Source: a virus. From it: a stretch of DNA of 26,337 nucleotides. Location: positions 1 to 26,337 of IMG/VR virus record IMGVR_UViG_3300042473_000195. One strand, given 5' to 3'. The notes under the pieces were generated by a model that was not told the DNA's origin, did not search any database, and saw only the letters and a list, made by a program, of their open reading frames with translations. Both the position numbers and the translations under genes were made by a program. Shown here in pieces: positions 21,882 through 26,337 of the stretch (position 1 is the first letter of the stretch; every line of letters begins with the position of its first letter).

Positions 21882-23065
21882 GGCGTAACCAGCATTTCTG
21901 GCGTGACCGTATTGCGGGCAACCAGCCCAAACTGGCTGTGATAGGTCATGGCAGTAGCCTCGCGCTCAGAGATCCAGCCGCCCCGCGCGGCATATGCGTC
22001 ACGCGCTGCCAATGTCGGATGCTGCACCACAGTGACGCCCGGATGCTCCTTTTCGTCCTTGTGATGCCTGTGGCCCGTGTGGACGTACCGCTTGGTCGTC
22101 TCGCCCCACATGGCAGGAAACTGGGCCGCAAACAGCAGGGGCAAGGCCGCATTCTTGGACAAATGGCCATGGTGGAAGGCCAGCATGACCCTACCATGCT
22201 GATAGACATAGTACGGCAATTCATTGTCATTAACGGTTATGCGAGGCTCATTCTCATACAGCGCCTTGAACATGTGACGCAGCCAAACGCTTGACGCAAT
22301 GTCATGATTTCCTTCCGCAAGGATAACATGGACGACTTCATGGCGAATCAGGGCCAAGTCTATGACGCGCCGCAATATCCGTATAGCCGCAGCCGCCATC
22401 TTGCTAAAACGCCCGTCCGCGTCCAGCACATTGCCATGCAGCGGAGTGACGGCGTTCAAGCCGTCATAGTGGAGCCAGTCACCAAGCTGATTGACTATGC
22501 CCACCCTAGACTGCGGGGCCGCAGCCATCATCTGTTCAAAGCAGCCAACCAAGGTTCTTTCGGCTATGCTCAGATCCCAATCATCCCCACCTTCCTTGTG
22601 CCATGCCAGCATACCCACATGGCTGTCGGTCAGGGTGTACAGGTTGCATAGGTCGGCATTTGTGGCCATGGGGCGGGGTATGGCGGCAAAGCGGGGCATG
22701 TCCTCCGCCATGGCTTCGGCGGCGGCCTTATAGATTTCCGCCTGTCTAGCCGTGTCCACAGACGACTTGACCCACTGGCCAGCCGCCTCGCCTTCTGAAT
22801 TGTAGTATGTGCTGACCCCCTTGAGCAAAAAGCCGTCAGGCACGGGCCGCGTCATGGCGTGTTCAGGGCTGTATCCCTGCCGGGATGCCCTAGCTTCCAG
22901 CCGCTTGATGCTGGCCATTATTGCGCTGTGGTGGCGGCCTAGCTTGGCCGCAGCCGCCCTGGCGCTGCCCGTCTCATTCACAGCGTCGATGTATTCGACC
23001 TGCGTGGGGGTCGCCCACTCCTTCAGCCGTTCATCAAGCCGGGTACGCCTTGTGTCGGTTGCCAT
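21878..23065 (-). CDS. Calcineurin-like metallophosphoesterase with N-terminal HTH (395 aa)
   Basis: Residues about 20-60 look like a helix-turn-helix (VEYIDAVNETGSARAAAAKLGRHHSAIMASIKRLE). The phosphoesterase core has TDSHVG (D147, H149), GDWLH (GD 195-196), GNHD (252-255), HHGH (298-301) and HTGHRHH (329-335), i.e. all canonical metal-binding blocks in order. Such proteins are found near terminase genes in many phages and are often labelled only as metallophosphatase or oxidoreductase. The start ATG 23065 has no strong Shine-Dalgarno site, so a later start is possible. It is the first gene of the leftward cluster, beside the repeat-rich control region, with one TGTCCG copy seven bases upstream. 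Confidence 0.88.
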   Translation of the reverse strand: MATDTRRTRLDERLKEWATPTQVEYIDAVNETGSARAAAAKLGRHHSAIMASIKRLEARASRQGYSPEHAMTRPVPDGFLLKGVSTYYNSEGEAAGQWVKSSVDTARQAEIYKAAAEAMAEDMPRFAAIPRPMATNADLCNLYTLTDSHVGMLAWHKEGGDDWDLSIAERTLVGCFEQMMAAAPQSRVGIVNQLGDWLHYDGLNAVTPLHGNVLDADGRFSKMAAAAIRILRRVIDLALIRHEVVHVILAEGNHDIASSVWLRHMFKALYENEPRITVNDNELPYYVYQHGRVMLAFHHGHLSKNAALPLLFAAQFPAMWGETTKRYVHTGHRHHKDEKEHPGVTVVQHPTLAARDAYAARGGWISEREATAMTYHSQFGLVARNTVTPEMLVTP

Positions 23066-23142
23066 GTCTGGTGTCCGGGGTGCGGCGTTTTACTTGTACA
23101 CAAAAGGTAAGACGTAAAGAAGACGCGCGGGGGTGGCATGAA

Positions 23143-23156
23143 AAAAAGTCATAATA
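23143..23156. repeat. 14-bp direct repeat, copy 1
   Basis: AAAAAGTCATAATA occurs here and again, identically and in the same orientation, at 23789-23802. The complement begins TATTATGAC, whose TATTAT is one base from a -10 box, on the strand of the leftward cluster. Confidence 0.6.
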
Positions 23157-23262
23157 TGGTAGGGTAAAAAGATTTGTACGGGGGGTTAGGCAAGAGCAAG
23201 CCCCCACCCCGTCGAAGAATTTTTTGGAAATCGACATCGACAGCCGTGTGGTATTGCCCAAT

Positions 23263-23280
23263 CCCAATGATATCAATGGG
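23263..23280. promoter_or_regulatory. Operator-like imperfect dyad
   Basis: CCCAATGATATCAATGGG is symmetric around GATATC except for one mismatched pair. It lies between the first leftward gene and the hexamer array. Confidence 0.35.
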
Positions 23281-23542
23281 TTAGCCTAGCTATGTTGCAT
23301 CGCACAAGATTTCCCATAATAGACATTATACGCAACGATGCCTGAAAACGTAATGTTATCAATAGCATAGCCAATCGATCGGCAATGCCAATTAAGGCAA
23401 ACACAACCGCAAGGTGTAATGCGGACATTGGGTGGGCGATGGGTGACGCTATCCGCCTGGTCGCGCAGGGGCAGGGTGGGTAACGATTGCCGCCTAGCCA
23501 GCCTAGCTAGGACACCCATTTAGGACCGGACATCCGGACAGG

Positions 23543-23566
23543 ACACCGTAGGTATACCTACGGTGT
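23543..23566. promoter_or_regulatory. 24-bp perfect palindrome
   Basis: The arm ACACCGTAGGTA is followed directly by its exact complement with no loop. Outer bases GGACA (23537-23541 region) and TGTCC (23570-23574) extend the symmetry across a short asymmetric gap. It sits inside the hexamer array. The lack of a loop or T-run argues against a terminator and for a protein-binding site or cruciform. Confidence 0.75.
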
Positions 23567-23788
23567 GCGTGTCCCGACGAGCTGCGATGCCTTGTCCGTC
23601 CGGATATTAGCGTACATTTTGGGCGGCAAAACCGGACATTTAGCCCGGTTTTCGGACATCCGCGTATTTCCCTGCGAATCGTTATCAAATGTCCGGCGGA
23701 CATCGCAAATGTCCGGTGCAACGCAACATAAATGGGGTAAATACGCTTAAACCATTGTAATCATTGGCTTTTAAGGGTTTTTAGGGGC

Positions 23789-23802
23789 AAAAAGTCATAA
23801 TA
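23789..23802. repeat. 14-bp direct repeat, copy 2
   Basis: Identical to 23143-23156 (AAAAAGTCATAATA), 141 bases before the first rightward gene. The two copies bracket the hexamer array. Confidence 0.6.
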
Positions 23803-23830
23803 AACGCAGGTGTCCGCCCATTTGCCTCTT

Positions 23831-23859
23831 TCGGCTCTAATCCAGCCGCCAAAAATAAT
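23831..23859 (+). promoter_or_regulatory. Weak candidate rightward promoter
   Basis: TCGGCT (23831-23836) and AATAAT (23854-23859) are 17 bases apart. The -10 matches five of six consensus bases, the -35 only three. It is placed correctly to drive the early cluster but remains weak. Confidence 0.22.
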
Positions 23860-23890
23860 ATCATCCCCCCTATTGCGCCCCCCCAACATT

Positions 23891-23905
23891 ATGAGTTTTA
23901 CTCAT
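23891..23905. promoter_or_regulatory. Operator-like dyad before the early cluster
   Basis: ATGAGT-TTT-ACTCAT is a perfect six-base inverted repeat, 38 bases before the first rightward ATG. It also resembles a small hairpin in the 5' leader. A second five-base hairpin, GCACC/GGTGC (23909-23924), follows just before the ribosome site. Confidence 0.35.
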
Positions 23906-23943
23906 GCGGCACCAATCCCGGTGCGCCGAAAGGACCGCCATCC

Positions 23944-24222
23944 ATGACCACCGCCCAATACAGCACACCCATCACACACGCCGCAGCTCAAGCATGGGGT
24001 GATAGCCGCGAGACGCACCCCGCAATTGTCATGGCTATTCATGCAATTTCGAGCAAAAAACGGCCCCCCATGCAGATTTGGGCCGAACCCACAGAAACTG
24101 AATTAGACCATGTTATCATGGCAGTGCAAAATTACGCTGAAGCTGGCGTTTTTGACGCCGCCCCCATGGGGCGTTACAGCTGGGGCGACTTCACAATTGA
24201 AATTGTGTCGGGTGACGCATGA
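23944..24222 (+). CDS. Unknown early protein (92 aa)
   Basis: The ATG has AAAGGA ten bases upstream. The product, beginning MTTAQYSTPITHAAAQAWG, is compact and alpha/beta with two likely helices (THPAIVMAIHAISSKK and TELDHVIMAVQNYAEAG) and a C-terminal strand (YSWGDFTIEIVSG). No known motif recognised. It is the first gene of the rightward cluster and its stop overlaps the next start (ATGA). Confidence 0.72.
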   Translation: MTTAQYSTPITHAAAQAWGDSRETHPAIVMAIHAISSKKRPPMQIWAEPTETELDHVIMAVQNYAEAGVFDAAPMGRYSWGDFTIEIVSGDA

Positions 24223-24362
24223 TCTACATCCCCCCGCCCCGACCCACTACCCGCTGGCGTCATGCCCTAAATGCCGCCCTTGGCACCGCCCTGCTAGCCC
24301 TATTGCTTGGCGCGGCTGGCGCGGCGGCTGTACTGCTGGCCGCCTTGGTAGGTGCGCTATGA
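24219..24362 (+). CDS. Single-span membrane peptide (47 aa)
   Basis: Translation gives MIYIPPPRPTTRWRHALNAA and then a continuous hydrophobic Ala/Leu/Gly helix to the C-terminal VGAL. A basic N-terminal segment followed by one membrane span predicts an N-in orientation. The gene has ATGA overlaps with both neighbours (24219-24222 and 24359-24362), which supports translation despite its size. Function unknown; small early membrane peptides can target host envelope functions. Confidence 0.7.
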   Translation: MIYIPPPRPTTRWRHALNAALGTALLALLLGAAGAAAVLLAALVGAL

Positions 24363-24616
24363 TGACCTGGTACTTGGCCACTTGGACCCCGGACGGCGAA
24401 TGCTGCCGATTTGCCAGCATTGACGCGATTGTCCGTTACATCATGGATTATGACCTGCCCATCGTTCAGGCCACGTTTATTGCGGTTAAACCTGACGGCC
24501 AGTGGCGCGACTGCGGGCTGCTTGTAGACGCTGCGCTTGAAGAGGAACGGCTGGCGGCGGGCTATGACCGCGAACACGCCGAATGGGCTTCGAGCGCCCA
24601 AAGGACGGGGCGTTGA
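24359..24616 (+). CDS. Unknown early protein (85 aa)
   Basis: The start is ATG 24359, on an ATGA junction with the membrane-peptide gene; a second ATG follows at once. The product MMTWYLATWTPDGECCRFAS is followed by IDAIVRYIMDYDLPIVQATFIAV and an acidic helical C-terminus with ALEEERLAAGYDREHAEW. No known domain. A longer in-frame reading from 24110 would run across two other genes and is rejected. Confidence 0.7.
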   Translation: MMTWYLATWTPDGECCRFASIDAIVRYIMDYDLPIVQATFIAVKPDGQWRDCGLLVDAALEEERLAAGYDREHAEWASSAQRTGR

Positions 24617-24882
24617 TGGACAAGCTCAAGCCCACCCCCCATGCCACCCGCTGCCGGTGCGGTAACACGCTGCCCAAGGCCGCAACGGCCCGATGGGATT
24701 CTAAAGACCGGCTGTGGTATGATTGCCACATATGCCGTCCCCGGCCCGATCCCCGCGATCCGGCCCCGGAGCGGGAAGGGCTTTTTAGGGATCATAACTG
24801 TTGGGCGTGCGACAATGGCCGGTTGCCGTGCAAAAATAAGAACTCACGGGATTGCGACAACCTAATAGCGAGGAATGATTAG
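24616..24882 (+). CDS. Cys-rich zinc-ribbon-like protein (88 aa)
   Basis: The start ATG 24616 overlaps the previous stop (TGATG). Cysteines fall in two groups: C13-x-C15 with C37-x-x-C40, and C62-x-x-C65 with C72 and C80, enough for two zinc sites. The segments between are short and basic or Pro-rich (CRPRPDPRDPAP). Likely a small zinc-binding protein contacting nucleic acid or a host protein. The stop codon is immediately followed by the next ATG. Confidence 0.72.
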   Translation: MDKLKPTPHATRCRCGNTLPKAATARWDSKDRLWYDCHICRPRPDPRDPAPEREGLFRDHNCWACDNGRLPCKNKNSRDCDNLIARND

Positions 24883-25068
24883 ATGTTGCACGAGACAAGC
24901 GCCCGCGAGGCATTGGCCGAAATGCGCCAGGGCCGTACTGAAGCTGAATATCTGGCCCTTGTCTGGGCGTCCCGTTACCCGCACCCCATGCCCGCATCAT
25001 CGCCGGATTGGCCTTACGCGCCAAGCGCGGGGATCGAGCAGCCCAGCAAGCTGCGTCAAGTGAAATAA
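24883..25068 (+). CDS. Unknown early protein (61 aa)
   Basis: ATG 24883 directly follows the previous stop, with GAGG 13 bases upstream. The product has a helix (SAREALAEMRQGRTEAEYLALVW) and then a Pro/Ser-rich tail. Its stop overlaps the next start (TAATG). No known motif. Confidence 0.6.
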   Translation: MLHETSAREALAEMRQGRTEAEYLALVWASRYPHPMPASSPDWPYAPSAGIEQPSKLRQVK

Positions 25069-25538
25069 TGGAAGTTAACCTTAGCTGGTACGAGATGCTG
25101 CACGGCGCACACGTTGGCGCACTGCGGCTGGTGCAAGTCATAGACGAGAACAGGCAACCCACGCACGGCCAGCAGGGCTATAACTGGCACAATGCTATTG
25201 AAGGGACTATGGCCGAACTGGCCGTTGCCAAGGGGCTAGATTTGTACTGGGCTGGGATTGTGGGCGACTTTAAAGCGCCTGACGTTGGCCCGCTCCAAGT
25301 GCGCTATACAGACCGCGCCAATGGTCACTTGTTGTTGCACAAGAGCGACAATGATGCAGACCTTTGCGTGTTTGTGATAGGCGGATTCGGAAAATATAAA
25401 CTGGTTGGCTGGTGTCGCATTGGGGCGGTTAAACGCCCTGAGTTTTGGAAAGACCCGACAGGCTCGCGGCCATGTTACTTTGTGCCGCAAAGCGCCTTGT
25501 CCCCCATGGAAGAATTGACAAAGGATAAATACCTATGA
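25068..25538 (+). CDS. PD-(D/E)XK-like nuclease-fold protein (156 aa)
   Basis: I start at ATG 25068, which overlaps the previous stop (TAATG); a longer frame from 25008 lies inside the 61-aa gene. The pattern Glu50 (GTMAELAVAKG), Asp72 (PDVG) and Gln77-Val-Arg79 resembles the motif of PD-(D/E)XK nucleases with Q-x-R in place of E-x-K. Strands GHLLLHKSD, DLCVFVIGGFG and YKLVGWCRIGAV follow, ending with the conserved CYFVPQSALSPM. The Q/R variation leaves catalysis uncertain. The stop overlaps the next start (ATGA). Confidence 0.72.
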   Translation: MEVNLSWYEMLHGAHVGALRLVQVIDENRQPTHGQQGYNWHNAIEGTMAELAVAKGLDLYWAGIVGDFKAPDVGPLQVRYTDRANGHLLLHKSDNDADLCVFVIGGFGKYKLVGWCRIGAVKRPEFWKDPTGSRPCYFVPQSALSPMEELTKDKYL

Positions 25539-25795
25539 AAGCCGCCGATTTCCTATCTCAAGTCGCCCTGATCGTCCGCGAGCGCGGCGAAGTCTATGGC
25601 GACGCGCGGGCTAACCTGGGCGACACGGCGGCCCGCTGGACGGCCACGCTGGGCCACAAGGTCACGCCCGCCCAAGTCTGCCTCTGCATGGTGGATCTTA
25701 AAATGAGCCGCCTGAAAGCCAGCCCAACGCACTTGGACAGCTTGCAGGACATATGCGGTTATGTTGCTCTATTGTCTGAGATCATTACAGAATAG
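25535..25795 (+). CDS. DUF6378-like small phage protein (86 aa)
   Basis: The product has the pattern ADFLSQVALIVRERGEVYGDA, then ARWTATLGHKVTPAQVCLCMVDLKMSRLKASPTHLDSLQDICGYVALL, which I recognise as DUF6378: an all-helical small protein frequent in phages, with a conserved RGxxYGD and the D-x-x-D-x-x-GY helix. Function of the family is not established; a MazG-like fold has been my impression only. It is the last gene of the rightward cluster, ends at the hairpins facing the helicase gene. Confidence 0.75.
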   Translation: MKAADFLSQVALIVRERGEVYGDARANLGDTAARWTATLGHKVTPAQVCLCMVDLKMSRLKASPTHLDSLQDICGYVALLSEIITE

Positions 25796-25865
25796 CACCT
25801 GCGTTACACCCACGGACGGCAGGTGCGGCATCCCCCCGGTTGACTTGGCGGTTCGCCGGGGGGAT
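25795..25865. terminator. Paired hairpins between convergent genes
   Basis: The first hairpin is GCACCTGC (25795-25802) with GCAGGTGC (25819-25826). The second is ATCCCCCCGG (25830-25839) with CCGGGGGGAT (25856-25865). They fill the whole gap between the DUF6378-like stop and the helicase stop. No clear T-run follows either, so a bidirectional or Rho-assisted terminator is likelier than a canonical intrinsic one. Confidence 0.55.
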
Positions 25866-25867
25866 TG

Positions 25868-26337
25868 CTATCTCTCTATCACCCACACATCGGGCGACTT
25901 TTCATAGATCTTTTTGGCCGCTTTCAGCTTGGTCAACACTCTGTTGATTGCGCGGCGCACGTTGTCGGGGTTGTCGCCGCCTAACGGCTTGGCCTCTGTC
26001 CGCATTTCGTGTGTTGTGACAGGTTCACCTGAATCCAGCATACGCAAGATCATGCTGCTGTATTTGCCAGATTTCAGGTTTTCTGCGGCTTCGCGGGCCT
26101 TATCGCTGAAGTTGGCGACCAAGCTGGTCTGCCTGTCGCCGTGCTGGTCAAGGCCCAGATCGACTGATTCCATGTCAAAATAGTATGGCAGTTCAGGGCG
26201 CTCGCCGTCTTTCATTTTTGCCACAGTCATTTTGCAGGACAGGGCTTCCGGGTCGGAGCGTTGGACGGACAGCATGGCGTCTAGGTTGGCTGCGATGGCG
26301 CTAGAGCCGCGTGGCCTGTTGGCCGCGTCCACGTTGT
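25868..26337 (-). CDS. RepA-like (AAA_25) helicase/ATPase, C-terminal part (cut by right edge)
   Basis: The frame is open to the right edge, so the N-terminus and Walker motifs are missing here; a GTG at 26332 is internal, not the start. The visible part begins with a Asn-Val-Asp-x(4)-PRGSSAIAANLDAML segment that matches the RGSSAL strand-helix of RepA-family hexameric helicases. The following strands (SCKMTVAKMKDGERPELPYYF and SVDLGLD) fit the same fold. The last 70 residues (MILRMLDSGEPVTTHEM ... INRVLTKLKAAKKIYEKSPDVWVIE) form a winged helix. It is probably the replicative helicase or a primase-helicase. Confidence 0.78.
   Translation of the reverse strand, partial: NVDAANRPRGSSAIAANLDAMLSVQRSDPEALSCKMTVAKMKDGERPELPYYFDMESVDLGLDQHGDRQTSLVANFSDKAREAAENLKSGKYSSMILRMLDSGEPVTTHEMRTEAKPLGGDNPDNVRRAINRVLTKLKAAKKIYEKSPDVWVIER

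Larger units (their letters stand above)
23072..23816. repeat. Iteron-like array of TGTCCG/CGGACA (11 copies)
   Basis: Hexamer copies start at 23072, 23422, 23527, 23535, 23593, 23633, 23653, 23690, 23697, 23710 and 23811, in both orientations. Four extend to the exact octamer CCGGACAT or its complement (23526, 23632, 23689, 23709). At 23689-23703 two copies face each other as ATGTCCG-G-CGGACAT. About 0.4 copies would be expected by chance in 745 bases on two strands at equal base frequencies. Such arrays are typical of initiator or repressor binding sites. Confidence 0.75.
23066..23943. other. Non-coding control region between leftward and rightward gene clusters
   Basis: The 878 bases hold no convincing gene. 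ORFs present lack ribosome sites and known composition. The region contains eleven TGTCCG/CGGACA hexamers, a 24-base palindrome, a 14-base direct repeat, two shorter dyads and a 10-base repeat AGCCTAGCTA (23283-23292 and 23500-23509). It separates divergent transcripts, so it must carry promoters and operators, and could include a replication origin. Confidence 0.75.

Noticed and set aside
21382-21930. Long reading of the SprT-like gene from 21930 (182 codons)
   Set aside because: The extra 66 codons are an alternative frame of the 49-aa membrane protein and phosphoesterase end; the TGATG junction at 21732 is the likelier start.
23034-23276. Minus-strand ORF of 80 codons in the control region
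   Set aside because: It overlaps the phosphoesterase start, lacks a ribosome site and has no recognisable composition; the region is repeat-rich control DNA.
23286-23721. Minus-strand ORFs of 77 and 72 codons in the control region
   Set aside because: Both run through the hexamer array and palindrome, lack ribosome sites, and are Arg/Cys/His-rich as expected from random GC-rich reading.
23866-23886. Two runs of six and seven C
   Set aside because: Considered as an i-motif or G-quadruplex on the complement, but only two long runs are present within reach, so four-strand folding is not supported.
24260-24601. Minus-strand ORF of 113 codons in the early cluster
   Set aside because: Antisense to three coupled plus-strand genes, with no ribosome site or domain.
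24110-24616. Long reading of the 85-aa early gene from 24110 (168 codons)
   Set aside because: The first 83 codons lie across the 92-aa and membrane-peptide genes; the ATGA junction at 24359 gives the better start.

Overview
The window is part of a double-stranded DNA tailed-phage genome. The gene set points to a short-tailed (podovirus-like) phage with a P22-like head and tail plan: small and large terminase, a large portal with a coiled-coil tail, scaffold, major capsid protein, a gp4-like adaptor and a gp10-like beta-rich hub. No tape measure, sheath or tail-tube gene is visible. Proteins ending in Gln/Ala-rich or helical repeats, typical of ejected virion proteins, follow. Base composition and Shine-Dalgarno sites (AAGGA/AGGAG) fit a bacterial, probably proteobacterial, host, but nothing in the window identifies the host. 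No integrase, tRNA, CRISPR array or insertion sequence was seen.

Layout. From 23065 leftwards to base 1 lies one long minus-strand late cluster, almost gap-free, with many ATGA, TAATG or TGATG overlaps. In transcription order it runs: HTH-phosphoesterase, a 49-residue membrane protein, a SprT-like protease, terminase small and large subunits, a group of small conserved proteins, portal, three small proteins of unknown or structural type, a conserved small protein, scaffold, major capsid, decoration protein, a DUF115-methyltransferase fusion, two head proteins, gp4-like adaptor, gp10-like hub, GNAT acetyltransferase, a Gln-rich repeat protein, a PAPS/APS-reductase-like protein, a small paralogue, two candidate ejection proteins, and the start of a tail fibre that runs off the left edge. 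Several of these genes are absent from simple ATG-to-stop ORF lists: the fibre (TTG start), the 49-residue membrane protein and the 47-residue membrane peptide.

Between 23066 and 23943 is an 878-base non-coding control region. It holds eleven copies of the hexamer TGTCCG/CGGACA, a 24-base perfect palindrome, a 14-base direct repeat and two further operator-like dyads. It separates the leftward late cluster from a rightward early cluster (23944-25795) of seven tightly coupled small genes: two unknowns, a membrane peptide, a Cys-rich zinc-ribbon-like protein, an unknown, a PD-(D/E)XK-like protein and a DUF6378-like protein. A convergent minus-strand RepA-like (AAA_25) helicase, cut by the right edge, meets that cluster at a pair of strong hairpins (25795-25865).

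The most notable points are the repeat-rich control region, three modification-type enzymes embedded in and translationally coupled to the virion genes (DUF115-methyltransferase, GNAT, CysH-like with iron-sulphur ligands but no catalytic Cys tail), two cases of short paralogous N-termini on adjacent genes, and several protein-repeat arrays (18-, 11- and 20-residue periods).
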